From Filimonas lacunae (lineage in GTDB: Bacteria > Bacteroidota > Bacteroidia > Chitinophagales > Chitinophagaceae), in contig NZ_AP017422.1 in NCBI RefSeq assembly GCF_002355595.1, positions 5,584,823-5,648,822 on the forward strand: a stretch of 64,000 nt of DNA, given 5' to 3'. Position numbers and translations under genes: made by a program. The notes under the pieces are model-generated. The model saw only the letters and a list, made by a program, of their open reading frames with translations, was not told the DNA's origin and did not search any database. This document shows positions 50,401 through 59,546 of this stretch, in pieces (the first letter of the stretch is position 1; every line of letters begins with the position of its first letter).

Positions 50401-52263
50401 TTAAACGATGATTCGGTAGGTGTGGTGTTACTAAAAGGCGATTATAACAGCGTTACCGGCAAGGCAGGCTTTAACATGACCTCGGATAATGCATCGTACC
50501 GCCTGAATGCCAAAGGCAGCTACAATGTAAAAGACAGCACCGGCAACCCGCTGGAAATAGAAACCGATTTGAAAGAAGTGAAGGTGACTATTTTAAACCA
50601 GTTGCTGGAAGGCCTGTTCAGCAATATTACGGGCATAGCCTCGGGCAACCTGAAGGTAAGCGGCGATCCGAATGCACCAGAGTTGCTGGGCAAGCTTACG
50701 TTAAGAAACAGCGGACTGAAAGTAGACTACACACAGGTTTATTACTATATAGACTCAGCAGTGATACGCTTTGAAGAAGACGGTATCAACTTTGGCCAGT
50801 TTGGCATCCGGGACATACGCAATAACAAAGGCACGGTGAAGGGCAAGCTGTATGAAAAAGGGTTTAGCAACATGAGGTTTGATTTTGACATGAGCACCCC
50901 GCAATTGCTGCTGCTGGATACTAAAGCCAAAGATAATCAGCAGTTTTATGGTCATGCAGTTGGTAAAGCCACCCTTGCTTTAAAAGGGCCGCTGGAAAAT
51001 ATGCGTATGAGCATTGCTGGTGAGGTAACAGATACCACACATATTTTCATCCCCAGCTCGGTAAGCAAGGAAACTGCTGAGGCCGACTTTATTGTATTTA
51101 AAAAATATGGTACCGAAATACAGCAGGAAGTAAACTCCAGCACTGCACGCCTGAGCATGGACCTGGATCTTACCGCTAACAACCAGGCTACTATTGATGT
51201 GATACTGGACGAGCTAACAGGTGACGTGATCACTGCAACTGGTAATGGCCGTTTGCAGATTAATGTGCCTGCCACCGGTGCAATGACTATGAAGGGCCGC
51301 TATAACATTGAAAGCGGACGTTATAATTTCAACTTTCAATCGTTTATACGAAAGCCGTTTATCCTGATGCAGAATGCAGGCAGCTTTATTGAATGGAACG
51401 GCAACCCTTACGACGCCATTTTAAATATTGATGCCCAGTATATAGCTGAAAGGGTTACCCTGAACGAACTGCTCAGTAACCAGGCGTTGAACCTGAGTAA
51501 CTCTAAAGGTTCGCTGATGGGCTATCGCGGCCAGGTGTATGTAATAGCGGAATTACGTGGTAAGCTGAGCAGACCGGATATCGGGTTTAAAATTGATTTC
51601 CCTCCTAACAGCGTGGTGAAAAACGATAACGATTTACAATTGCTGCTCACCCGAATTGAAAACGAGCCGAATGAAATGTTGAAGCAGGTAACTTACCTGA
51701 TCGTATTCAATTCGTTTGCCCCCTACGGCGAAGCACGTACGGGAGCCAATGCCGGTGCTATTGGTTTTAACACCATTTCGGCCGTGCTCACCTCTGAGCT
51801 GAACAAACTGGTTTCTAACTTCCTGTATAAGATCACAGGTGATAAAAGCCTGAATTTTGACGTGGGCACCAGCTTTTACAGCAGTGCCAGCCTGTTTGGC
51901 AACACGGAAACCGGTAACAGTAAGCTGGACCGGCAGAATATTACCCTGAAAGTAAACAAAAGCCTGCTGGATGGTAAGTTGATTGTAACCTTTGGCAGCG
52001 ACCTGGATTTTAACCTCAGTAACACCCAGGCGGCGCAATCCGGTAATTTTCAATGGCTTCCGGATATTCGTGTGGAAATTGTGCTATCACGCGACCGTAA
52101 GCTGCGGGCGGTGGTTTTTAATAAAAGCAGCATGGACGTAGGCGCTGGCTCTACCACAGGTATAGGCCGCCGTAACCGCCAGGGTGTGAGTATTTCGTAT
52201 ACCCGCGACTTTGAAAAAATCTTTGGCGATAAGCCAAAACCACAGAAAGTGCCCAAGCCCTAA
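47491..52263 (+). CDS. TamB-like translocation/assembly module protein
   Basis: A protein of about 1590 residues. The N-terminal membrane anchor (LLKKFLKITG, then FLTLLAILLLAWLLIQTE) is needed for this family but lies upstream of the first TTG in frame (47560). No ATG, GTG or TTG exists between the stop at 47419 and that TTG. I place the start provisionally at an ATT at 47491; a CTG is also possible. The long middle is repetitive beta-structure that bridges the periplasm. The C-terminal DUF490 region (about the last 350 residues) contains GRYNIESGRYNFNFQSF, TYLIVFNSF and LNFDVGTSFY. TamB-like proteins move lipid between membranes and assist outer-membrane protein insertion. Confidence 0.9.
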   Translation: MTQLLKKFLKITGRTFLTLLAILLLAWLLIQTETVQNFIIRKVTTRLSKDLNTEVRIDHVSLTFFNKMNLEGTLIKDLNKDTLLYAGKLKIRITDWFFWKTKADLKYVGLEDAVIHTSRKDNIWNYQFIIDHFASTDTLPKKEKKSTLDLNLKKVDLKNVDYISNDLWVGERMQVKLGSLLLDADKIDFSKKIFQVNDVTIDKPYFTIQDFDGLRPPKKSTGQPVKDTGMYFNGADILVQAGHIKITNGFFSIGKQVPNSDPGWFDGSNIVFSNINTLITGYTFIKDTMRANINIAAKERSGLDVKQLKAQFRFTPQIMEFNKLDLRTNKSHLHNYYAMKYRDFNDDMGEYIDNVVMEARFNSSDVHSDDIAYFAPELRTWHKQVTMSGRFNGTVADFNVKDMFMRGGDATYLSGDFGMKGLPDIDKTNITLTKGVAQTNYANATAWLPPIKGVTNPNLAALGNVQFRGDFKGTIHSFTTTGNISTALGGCYTNTTLRLPVKGEPTYEGNITTQQFNLGKFIDVPSIGRVSFNGKIAGSSFDLDKIKTSLDGSFNQFEFNDYSYTNLIFNGNIQKKNFDGEFKANDPNFSFTSNIQIDLKDSVPHVNILGDLAQSNLQALHFTNTDFRLTGLFDLDFYGLNIDQFMGSAKLLNAGLIHDSTRLSFDSLTITANYDTANRRVLAVTSNEFDVLIRGRYTLLDLPNSFQLFLNKYFPSYFKAPAQTPKDQRFMVTLKTRNFESYTRVLDPKLSGLNNATLMGAINTQDSGTFFLRTNIPYVKYDSYMLENARLQGRGDSIKLKLSGDVGKVYVGDSLFFPNTTLNIQSEKDHSDIKIKTSANTTLNNAELNADVYTLEDGVRINFQPSSFVVNDKNWMLEKEGELIIRQNFASASNVRFTQGFQEMTVETEEDEGTNNSTLVLKLKDVNLGDFTPLFTKKPRMEGIANGNIHMHDFFGKFKLDGDLRADQFRLNDDSVGVVLLKGDYNSVTGKAGFNMTSDNASYRLNAKGSYNVKDSTGNPLEIETDLKEVKVTILNQLLEGLFSNITGIASGNLKVSGDPNAPELLGKLTLRNSGLKVDYTQVYYYIDSAVIRFEEDGINFGQFGIRDIRNNKGTVKGKLYEKGFSNMRFDFDMSTPQLLLLDTKAKDNQQFYGHAVGKATLALKGPLENMRMSIAGEVTDTTHIFIPSSVSKETAEADFIVFKKYGTEIQQEVNSSTARLSMDLDLTANNQATIDVILDELTGDVITATGNGRLQINVPATGAMTMKGRYNIESGRYNFNFQSFIRKPFILMQNAGSFIEWNGNPYDAILNIDAQYIAERVTLNELLSNQALNLSNSKGSLMGYRGQVYVIAELRGKLSRPDIGFKIDFPPNSVVKNDNDLQLLLTRIENEPNEMLKQVTYLIVFNSFAPYGEARTGANAGAIGFNTISAVLTSELNKLVSNFLYKITGDKSLNFDVGTSFYSSASLFGNTETGNSKLDRQNITLKVNKSLLDGKLIVTFGSDLDFNLSNTQAAQSGNFQWLPDIRVEIVLSRDRKLRAVVFNKSSMDVGAGSTTGIGRRNRQGVSISYTRDFEKIFGDKPKPQKVPKP

Positions 52264-52443
52264 GTTTTTAAATTCAGCAATACCAGCTTGAATATTTTCT
52301 TACACAATCGTTAAAAAGCCATATATTTTTCAATTTACCTACATAACAAAAGGCATTTGTTAGATATCTTCTAATTTAGAAGGGTCTCAAAAAACAAACA
52401 ACCGTAAGTTTTTCACTTACTTTGTTTGTCTAAACAAGTTTCT

Positions 52444-54051
52444 ATGTCTTCGATTATCACGATTGCCGCTCCTGCTGTTCCGCTAACCGAAATGGGTATA
52501 TCCTGTCCTGTGATCCATTATCAGCTATCTCCCTACGAACTGGTTGATCAGGCCTTACAAAACCACGAAGGTGTATTAAATGATACCGGTGCGCTTTGCA
52601 TCAACACTGGTGAGTTTACAGGTCGTAGTCCTAAGGATAAGTTTATAGTAAAAGATGCGCTCACTGCCGAAACGGTAAACTGGAACAATTTTAACCAGCC
52701 TATTAGTGCTGCTTCTTTTTTACAGTTGAAAAAAGAAATGCTGATTTACCTGAATAAAAAGCAGGAAGTGTGGGTAAGAGATTGCTATGCCTGCGCCACG
52801 CCTGCCTTTCGCTTAAGCCTGCGTGTGGTTACAGAAACCGCCAGTGCCAACCTGTTTGCCTATAATATGTTTTTACGTCCCGAAGAGGAAGACATTGACT
52901 TTTTTAAACCAGAATGGCAGATCATACATGCACCAGGCTTTACCGCCACTGCTGCTGTACACGGCACCAACCAACACAACTTTGCCATTATTTCTTTTAC
53001 CGATAAAACCATTCTGATAGGTGGCACGGGCTACACAGGAGAAATGAAAAAAGGCGTGTTTACGGTATTAAACTATCTGCTGCCACAAAACAAACACACG
53101 TTAAGCATGCACTGCAGCGCCAATGTAGGCAAAGCCGGTGATGTTGCGTTGTTCTTTGGCCTGAGTGGTACCGGTAAAACCACTTTGAGCGCCGACCCTT
53201 CCCGTAGCCTGATAGGTGATGACGAACATGGCTGGAACCATAACCATGTGTTTAACTTTGAAGGGGGCTGTTATGCCAAGTGTATTGACCTGGATGTGGA
53301 AAAAGAACCCGATATTTTTCACGCCATCAGAAACGGTGCATTGCTGGAAAACATTGTATTTAAACCAGGTAGCCAACAGGTAAATTTTGCCGATAAAACC
53401 ATCACCGAAAATACAAGGGTAAGCTATCCCCTGCATTATATACCCGGCTCGGTAGAGCCCAGTATTGGAACCATTCCTAAAAACATCTTCTTTTTAACCT
53501 GCGATGCCTATGGGGTATTACCGCCTATCAGCCGGTTAACACCCGAGCAGGCCATGTATCAATACATTAGTGGTTATACCGCCCGTGTTGCCGGTACGGA
53601 AGCCGGGGTTACCGAACCTAAATCTACATTTAGCGCCTGTTTTGGTGCTCCGTTTATCCCGTTGCACCCTGCTCAATACGCTGCTATGCTGGGACAAAAA
53701 TTAAAAGACCACAAAGTAAATGTATGGCTAATCAATACCGGCTGGACCGGCGGGCCTTATGGCGTAGGTAAGCGCATGCAGCTGAAATATACGCGTGCTA
53801 TGATCACCGCTGCGTTAAAAGGTGATTTAGACAGAGTTACGTTTGAAAAGCATCCCATTTTTGGCATAGCCATTCCTTCCAGTTGCCCGGGAGTGCCAAC
53901 AGAATTATTAAACCCACGCAGCACCTGGCCGGATGTTGCTGCCTACGATGCTGCAGCACAAAAACTGGCCATTGCTTTTAATGATAATTTCAAGCAGTAT
54001 GCGGACAGGGTTTCACCAGAAATTTTAGCTGCTGCGCCTTTGGCTTTTTAG
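52444..54051 (+). CDS. pckA: Phosphoenolpyruvate carboxykinase (ATP)
   Basis: 535 residues from the ATG at 52444; a TTG six codons upstream overlaps the likely promoter. Active-site parts are intact: NTGEFTGRSPKDKFIV, the P-loop GLSGTGKTTLS (about 239-249; Lys245), DDEHGW and the C-terminal NTGWTGG. It converts oxaloacetate and ATP to PEP and CO2, the entry step of gluconeogenesis. It is transcribed alone and ends in a strong terminator. A TTACTTTG (-7-like) box lies at about 52417-52424. Confidence 0.97.
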   Translation: MSSIITIAAPAVPLTEMGISCPVIHYQLSPYELVDQALQNHEGVLNDTGALCINTGEFTGRSPKDKFIVKDALTAETVNWNNFNQPISAASFLQLKKEMLIYLNKKQEVWVRDCYACATPAFRLSLRVVTETASANLFAYNMFLRPEEEDIDFFKPEWQIIHAPGFTATAAVHGTNQHNFAIISFTDKTILIGGTGYTGEMKKGVFTVLNYLLPQNKHTLSMHCSANVGKAGDVALFFGLSGTGKTTLSADPSRSLIGDDEHGWNHNHVFNFEGGCYAKCIDLDVEKEPDIFHAIRNGALLENIVFKPGSQQVNFADKTITENTRVSYPLHYIPGSVEPSIGTIPKNIFFLTCDAYGVLPPISRLTPEQAMYQYISGYTARVAGTEAGVTEPKSTFSACFGAPFIPLHPAQYAAMLGQKLKDHKVNVWLINTGWTGGPYGVGKRMQLKYTRAMITAALKGDLDRVTFEKHPIFGIAIPSSCPGVPTELLNPRSTWPDVAAYDAAAQKLAIAFNDNFKQYADRVSPEILAAAPLAF

Positions 54052-54134
54052 TTTTTTTAACTACATTTAACAACTCATATTTTCAAAAACTTTTGAAAAT
54101 TACGTTAGGGCCTCTTCGATTGCTTCGACATAAT

Positions 54135-54162
54135 AAAACTCCACCGATGACGGTGGAGTTTT
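54135..54162 (+). terminator. pckA terminator
   Basis: A 12-bp perfect stem (AAAACTCCACCG at 54135-54146 with 54151-54162) with a 4-base loop and T-run, 84 bp after the pckA stop. Confidence 0.9.
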
Positions 54163-54495
54163 TATTTCTAGCATGGCAATGCTATTAAGGAAAGCGACCC
54201 GGTAGACACCGCGCCGCTATTGTCCATATCAACCCTATTAAAAAACAGCACAAAAAAAACAGACTTGTTTTCTTCTGAAATATATTGGTAAGCCACATCT
54301 ACACTGCAACAGGTGTAATGTGGCAGGCAAGAAAGTTAGTTTTTGGTTTAATATAATTTTTCCAAATCTATATGTTCATTACCTTACTTAAGCTGAGCGT
54401 TTCTACTCAATTTGGAATAGATATATATAGTCATTTATAGTTATTTTTGGGGAACCGGTACAACTAACTGACTAATTGAATATATTCCTATATCA
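54163..54495. other. Intergenic region with a stem-loop before the TPR kinase gene
   Basis: About 330 bp without gene. A stem-loop at 54293-54323 has CCACAT/ATGTGG and TACAC/GTGTA stems with one bulged base and an 8-base loop, but no T-run. A TATTTTTG (-7-like) box lies at 54442-54449, about 47 bp before the kinase ATG; a matching -33 box is not clear. The stem-loop is upstream of this promoter and may be a regulator site. Confidence 0.35.
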
Positions 54496-56514
54496 ATGAA
54501 CGGATTTCAAAGACTTCCTCATACGCTACTGTATAAACTATTGTTGCTTATACTCTTACATGCAATTAATTTCAATTCACCTGTTCAGGCCCAAAAATAT
54601 ACTGCAACGGATAGCGCATCTATTACTACATTATTGCAGGAAGCTGCCCTTATAACAGATAACAGTCCCAAACAAGCTTATGAAATACTACAGAAAGCAT
54701 TAAATCAAAGTGAAAAAGTTCGCTTTTACCGGGGACGAATAAAAGCACTCACTCGCCTGGGTAACTGGTATTTTGGCAATGATGTAAACACTGCTATTGT
54801 GTATGGCAACCGGGCCATGTATTTGTACGATTCCAGCAACCTGAACGACATTAATGTAAAAGCGCCTATTGATGTATTGCTGGCAGAAGCCTACGATGAA
54901 AAGGGCAAGCAAGATTCATCGGCTTATTTCTTTTACCGTTTAAGTGATGAAATTGAAAGTGGGCATATTAAAGATGCCAACCTGGAAATAAATGTATACA
55001 TCAAGCTTACTGTATTCTGGCTACATCTTGATTACGACAGCACCACTATTAAAAATACTATTGGCAAATATGTGCAAACAGCTACCGCAATTGCTGCTTC
55101 TTTACCCGAAAACGATCAAAACCGTTACAACAGTTATTTTTTAAAAGGGTTGTACTTTACGGCCACTCTCCAGTACGATTCATCCCGGTATTACTTTGAA
55201 CAATACCTGCTGAAGCACAAAGGAATAAACCTGCCACGTAGAATATCCACGCTGCTAAATACAGCCGATTGTTATTTGCTGTCGAACAGGCCCGCTAAAG
55301 CATTGCCTTATATTGAACAGGTACGACAATTGGGAAATAACCCACAATACAAGACTTCCCTGGCTTTTTTTTTAAGTATTGCCGATTTAATGCGTGATAA
55401 GGTTTTATTCCAGGAAAAGAAATATGCCGAAGTAACCCCACTATTGGAAGAATATATTTCGGGCACCAAGCGCAGCGGCAATTTGCTGCGCCACGATGTG
55501 GTAGATGCACATCAAATGCTGGCTGAATGTTATGAGCATGCCGGCAATTACCAGAAAGCACTGGAAGAAAACAAAGCCCATCTTCGCTTGCGCGATCAAA
55601 TGGTACGCAAAGACAAGCTGGATATGGTAAACCGGTTAGAGGTACGTTTTAGGATAGCACAGAAAGACAAGGAACTGGCCGTGCAAAAACTGGCTATTAC
55701 CGAGGCGCAAAACAAAATGCGCCGAAAAAACTTCTGGATAGGAATTATTACGTTAATAGCCCTGGGACTTACCGCCATTTTTGTGTTACTGCACCGCAAC
55801 AGTTTACATAAACAAGGTTTACAACAGGAAAAGATCAACGGCTTTCAAAAGCAAATGGAAATTATACGCCTGAACGCCACCATTACCGGCGAAGAAAAAG
55901 AAAGAAAACGCCTGGCCCGTGAACTGCACGATGGTATTGGTGGTATACTGGCTGCCGCTAAAATAAACTTTGAACTGGCAGGTAAAACCGAAGCCATACG
56001 TGAAGAAGCTGATTTTAAAGACGGTTTAAAGTTGCTGGAAGAAGCGGCAACCGAACTACGCCAGACAGCACATAACATGCTTCCCGATGTACTGGAAAGT
56101 AAAGGGCTACTACAGGCCCTGCGCTTGTTTTGCGTAAAAATGGGCAATAACAGTGAAACAGAACTTATTTTTCAGCACTATGGTATTGAGAAAAAATTCA
56201 ATACTATTTTTGAGCTGAGTATTTACAGGATTGTGCAGGAACTAGTGCATAATGTGGTAAAACATGCCAAAGCTAAACATGCTATTATTCAAATGGAATA
56301 TACCGGAAACGGCTTATCCATTACCATTGAAGATGACGGCGTAGGAATGCCGGAGAACATTACAGAACAAACGCGCGGCATTGGCCTTACCAATATTTAT
56401 GACAGGGTGCAGCATGCAGGTGGTATCATAGATATTCACAGCAGCCCCGACAGCGGCACCAGCATTTACCTGGAATTTGAAAAGAAGCCGGATATAACTA
56501 ACGAAAATGATTAA
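54496..56514 (+). CDS. TPR-containing sensor histidine kinase (NarX/HisKA_3 type)
   Basis: A 672-residue kinase. Signal/anchor (residues 10-33), TPR-like helical repeats (about 40-390) facing the periplasm, then one membrane helix (about 413-435: FWIGIITLIALGLTAIFVLL). A coiled linker and the HisKA_3 domain follow, with RELHDGIGGILAAAK and His478. The HATPase has VQELVHNVVKHA, DDGVGMP and TRGIGLTNIYDRV. Kinases of this form with TPR inputs are common in Bacteroidota. The partner regulator overlaps its 3' end by 8 bp. Confidence 0.93.
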   Translation: MNGFQRLPHTLLYKLLLLILLHAINFNSPVQAQKYTATDSASITTLLQEAALITDNSPKQAYEILQKALNQSEKVRFYRGRIKALTRLGNWYFGNDVNTAIVYGNRAMYLYDSSNLNDINVKAPIDVLLAEAYDEKGKQDSSAYFFYRLSDEIESGHIKDANLEINVYIKLTVFWLHLDYDSTTIKNTIGKYVQTATAIAASLPENDQNRYNSYFLKGLYFTATLQYDSSRYYFEQYLLKHKGINLPRRISTLLNTADCYLLSNRPAKALPYIEQVRQLGNNPQYKTSLAFFLSIADLMRDKVLFQEKKYAEVTPLLEEYISGTKRSGNLLRHDVVDAHQMLAECYEHAGNYQKALEENKAHLRLRDQMVRKDKLDMVNRLEVRFRIAQKDKELAVQKLAITEAQNKMRRKNFWIGIITLIALGLTAIFVLLHRNSLHKQGLQQEKINGFQKQMEIIRLNATITGEEKERKRLARELHDGIGGILAAAKINFELAGKTEAIREEADFKDGLKLLEEAATELRQTAHNMLPDVLESKGLLQALRLFCVKMGNNSETELIFQHYGIEKKFNTIFELSIYRIVQELVHNVVKHAKAKHAIIQMEYTGNGLSITIEDDGVGMPENITEQTRGIGLTNIYDRVQHAGGIIDIHSSPDSGTSIYLEFEKKPDITNEND

Positions 56515-57124
56515 AGTTGCGATTACTGATGACCAGGCCATTGTGCGTTATGGCGTAAGCCGGATACTGGAAAACGAACCGGATATTACCATTAGCGGTG
56601 TTTATGCAGGCGGCGAAAGCCTGTTAACCGGCATTGCCCAAACATTGCCTGATGTGGTGTTGCTGGATATACAAATGCCCGGTAAAAACGGGGTTGAACT
56701 GGCAGGTATTATTACCAAACTATACCCTACCATCCACATTATTGCGCTTACCAATAACGATTCGCCTGAGCAAGCACGGGACATGTTAAAGCAAGGTTGC
56801 CTGGGCTACCTGCTAAAAGATACAGAACCACGCATTCTGATAGAAGCCATTAAAGCCGTAAACAAAGGCGACCAATACATTTACGACGATTTGAAAAAGC
56901 AGCTGTTAAGCATGCTTTCGCAAACCCAGGACAATGTAATTACCCGCCGCGAAAAAGAGATATTACACTATATAGTGGATGGCTTAACCAACCAACAGAT
57001 AGCCAATCAACTGTTTTTAAGCTTACGCACCGTAGAGAATCATCGCAACCGTTTGCTGCAAAAGCTGGGAGTGAAAAATACGGCGGCATTGGTGAAGCTG
57101 GCGATGCAAAAGAAGCTGGTGTGA
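56507..57124 (+). CDS. NarL/LuxR-type response regulator
   Basis: A 205-residue regulator. Receiver domain with phosphorylated Asp54 (VVLLDIQMPGKNG) and Lys in YLLKDTEP. The C-terminal LuxR-type HTH (about 142-200) has ITRREKEILHYIVDGLTNQQ, then IANQLFLSLRTVENHR. Translation is coupled to the kinase. It binds DNA when phosphorylated; targets are not identifiable here. Confidence 0.95.
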   Translation: MIKVAITDDQAIVRYGVSRILENEPDITISGVYAGGESLLTGIAQTLPDVVLLDIQMPGKNGVELAGIITKLYPTIHIIALTNNDSPEQARDMLKQGCLGYLLKDTEPRILIEAIKAVNKGDQYIYDDLKKQLLSMLSQTQDNVITRREKEILHYIVDGLTNQQIANQLFLSLRTVENHRNRLLQKLGVKNTAALVKLAMQKKLV

Positions 57125-57130
57125 TAAAAC

Positions 57131-57160
57131 AAAAAGCCGGGAAGTGTTTCCCGGCTTTTT
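57131..57160. terminator. Bidirectional terminator
   Basis: AAAAAGCCGGGAA (57131-57143) pairs perfectly with 57148-57160 around a 4-base loop, with A/T flanks. It separates the convergent regulator and deoxynucleoside kinase genes. Confidence 0.92.
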
Positions 57161-57175
57161 TGCAATATGATTTGT

Positions 57176-57811
57176 TTAGAACAATCCGAATAACATACCA
57201 TCCACTTTACTGATGATCTCACCCAGATCTTCTTCCTTCTCCACAAACTTATTCTTATCTACGTCGATAATCAGCACAGGACCTTCTGTATAGCTGTCGA
57301 TCCATTTATTATAAAGCTCGTTTAGCTTTTTCAGGTAATCCAGGCGGATGTTTTCTTCGTATTCGCGACCGCGTTTCTGAATCTGTCCCACCAGGGTAGG
57401 AACAGAAGCTTTCAGATAAATTAATAAATCGGGCGGCTGCACCATCGATTTCAGCGTTTGAAAAAACTGGTAATAGTTTTCAAAATCGCGCTTGCTCATC
57501 AACCCCATTTCGTGCAGGTTGGGAGCGAATATATTGGCATCTTCATAAATGGTGCGATCCTGTATTACAGTTTCGGTACCTCTATGAATTTCCAGTAATT
57601 GATTTAAGCGGCTATTCAGGAAGAAGATTTGCAGGTTAAAACTCCACCTCGGCATGTCTTCATAAAAGTCCATCAGGTAGGGGTTGTGATCTACATCTTC
57701 AAACTGCGGAATCCAGCGGTAATGCTTACTGAGTATTTCGGTAAGCGTGGTTTTACCTGCACCTATGTTACCGGCTACGGCAACATGCTTGGGTTTGTTG
57801 GTTTTAACCAT
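57176..57811 (-). CDS. Deoxynucleoside kinase
   Basis: A 211-residue kinase of the dNK/dGK family. P-loop VAVAGNIGAGKTTLTE (residues 11-26), DRTIYEDANIFA (the ERS/DRS region) and an Arg-rich lid (QIQKRGREYEENI). It phosphorylates deoxynucleosides for nucleotide salvage; base preference cannot be read safely. The trpS gene lies 71 bp upstream on the same strand, so they may be co-transcribed. Confidence 0.92.
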   Translation of the reverse strand: MVKTNKPKHVAVAGNIGAGKTTLTEILSKHYRWIPQFEDVDHNPYLMDFYEDMPRWSFNLQIFFLNSRLNQLLEIHRGTETVIQDRTIYEDANIFAPNLHEMGLMSKRDFENYYQFFQTLKSMVQPPDLLIYLKASVPTLVGQIQKRGREYEENIRLDYLKKLNELYNKWIDSYTEGPVLIIDVDKNKFVEKEEDLGEIISKVDGMLFGLF

Positions 57812-57882
57812 TCAGGGAATGATTTACTGTTTAGAGAAGTGGTTCAAAAATTTGTAACACGCTTAGCAAAATCCGGGCCGGG

Positions 57883-58881
57883 TTACAGGTATTGCATACC
57901 TACCGCCTTGCGAACTTCTGCTAAGGTTTTGCTGGCACTCGCCCGCGCTTTTTCTGCTCCGCTTGCCATAATTTTTGCCAGATACTCTTTATCATTCTGA
58001 ATAGCAGCTGCCTTTTCCCGTATAGGGCTCATGAATTTTACCATGTCTTCGGCCAGCTGTTTTTTCATATCGCCATATCTAATAGAACAACCGTTAAACG
58101 CAGCTTCAAATTGTTGCACAACATCGTCGGTGCTTACCAGCTTCATCAAGGTAAACAGGTTTTCTATATAATCAGGCTTTTCAGAATTGTGCTCGGTAGG
58201 GCCGCTATCTGTTTTCGCCTTCATTATTTTTTTACGGATCGAATCATCGTCATCAGCCAGGTATAAAGTAGCCATCTGATTTTCGCTCTTGCTCATTTTA
58301 CCTACACCATCCAGGCTCATAATTTTTACCAGTTTGGTGCTGTAGTTAAAGGCATGCGGTGCAGGGAACACATCCCCATAACGGTGGTTGAAACGTTCGG
58401 CAAAATTGCGGGCCATTTCAATGTGCTGTTCCTGGTCTTTACCTACCGGAACTTTTACGGCACGGTGCACCAGAATATCAGCCGCCATCAGCACCGGGTA
58501 GGTTAATAAACCCGCGTTTACATTTCCAGGGTTTAAACGCACCTTGTCCTTAAAAGTGGTGGTTCTTTCCAGTTCGCCAGTGTAAGCCAGCATATTTAAA
58601 TACAGGTATAATTCAGCTATCTCGCGCACATCGCTTTGTACGTATAAGGCCACTTTTTCCGGATCAAGCCCACAGGCAATATTTTCAGCAATAACGCGTA
58701 GTACGCTACTTCTCAGTTCTTTCGTATCAGGGTGTGTGGTTAAACTATGCCAATCGGCCACAAAAAAATAGCATTCAAACTCTTCCTGCATGCGAACAAA
58801 GTTGCGCATAGCACCAAAATAGTTCCCCAGGTGTAAAAAACCTGTGGGACGTATACCGCTTAATACTACTTCTTTACTCAT
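57883..58881 (-). CDS. trpS: Tryptophanyl-tRNA synthetase
   Basis: A 332-residue class I synthetase of normal length. HIGH-type motif in PTGFLHLGNYFGA (residues 12-24), the substrate region GKDQEQHIEMARN, and KMSKS in GVGKMSKSENQ. It charges tRNA-Trp in the cytoplasm. No trp biosynthesis gene or regulatory RNA is adjacent. Confidence 0.97.
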   Translation of the reverse strand: MSKEVVLSGIRPTGFLHLGNYFGAMRNFVRMQEEFECYFFVADWHSLTTHPDTKELRSSVLRVIAENIACGLDPEKVALYVQSDVREIAELYLYLNMLAYTGELERTTTFKDKVRLNPGNVNAGLLTYPVLMAADILVHRAVKVPVGKDQEQHIEMARNFAERFNHRYGDVFPAPHAFNYSTKLVKIMSLDGVGKMSKSENQMATLYLADDDDSIRKKIMKAKTDSGPTEHNSEKPDYIENLFTLMKLVSTDDVVQQFEAAFNGCSIRYGDMKKQLAEDMVKFMSPIREKAAAIQNDKEYLAKIMASGAEKARASASKTLAEVRKAVGMQYL

Positions 58882-58974
58882 AGGGCGCGAAGATAAAGCG
58901 ATAATTGGATTTCTGATTTACCCGAACAGCTTGTATGGGTTTTTAATTTTCACTGTTTCCCTTTACCTTCAGGT

Positions 58975-59484
58975 ATGGTTCGTTTTACAGCTACGATACA
59001 TCAATTTGAGCAGCAGGGCGAGAAAACCGGGTGGACTTACATTGAGATTCCGACCGATCTTACGGAAGAACTGAAACCTGGTAATAAAAAGTCGTTCCGG
59101 GTAAAAGGCAAGTTGGATAGCTATGCTTTTTCGGGTGTGAGTTTGTTGCCTATGGGCGGCGGTAGTTTTATTATGCCCCTGAACGCTGAAATAAGAAAAG
59201 GCATTCACAAAAAGAAAGGCGCCATGGTAGAAGTACAGATGGCAGAAGATAAAAAATTTGCCATAGTAATGCCTGACGATCTGGCTGCCTGCCTGGAAGA
59301 TGAACCTAAAGCCAAAGCAGGTTTTGAAAAACTGGCTCCCAGCCACCGTAACTATTACATTAAATGGATAGATAGCGCCAAAACAGAACCTACCCGCACC
59401 AAAAGAATTGCCGCAACTATTAACGCCATGTTAAACAACCTATCGTACGGTGAAATGATACGTTCCGAGCGTGAAAAGCAATAG
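58975..59484 (+). CDS. YdeI/DUF1905 family protein
   Basis: A 169-residue protein. Residues 1-90 form a DUF1905 beta-barrel (VRFTATIHQFEQQGEKTGWT, KGKLDSYAFSGVSLLPMGGG). Residues about 95-160 form the YdeI/OmpD-associated helical part (SHRNYYIKWIDSAKTEPTR, AATINAMLNN). Both halves are usual in this family, sometimes linked to bacteriocin tolerance; the biochemical role is not established. No signal peptide. Confidence 0.85.
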   Translation: MVRFTATIHQFEQQGEKTGWTYIEIPTDLTEELKPGNKKSFRVKGKLDSYAFSGVSLLPMGGGSFIMPLNAEIRKGIHKKKGAMVEVQMAEDKKFAIVMPDDLAACLEDEPKAKAGFEKLAPSHRNYYIKWIDSAKTEPTRTKRIAATINAMLNNLSYGEMIRSEREKQ

Positions 59485-59546
59485 CCATAAAAGCGGAAAC
59501 ACCGATATTTGCATCTATTTAGTCACTATTATATTCTGAGAAGTCC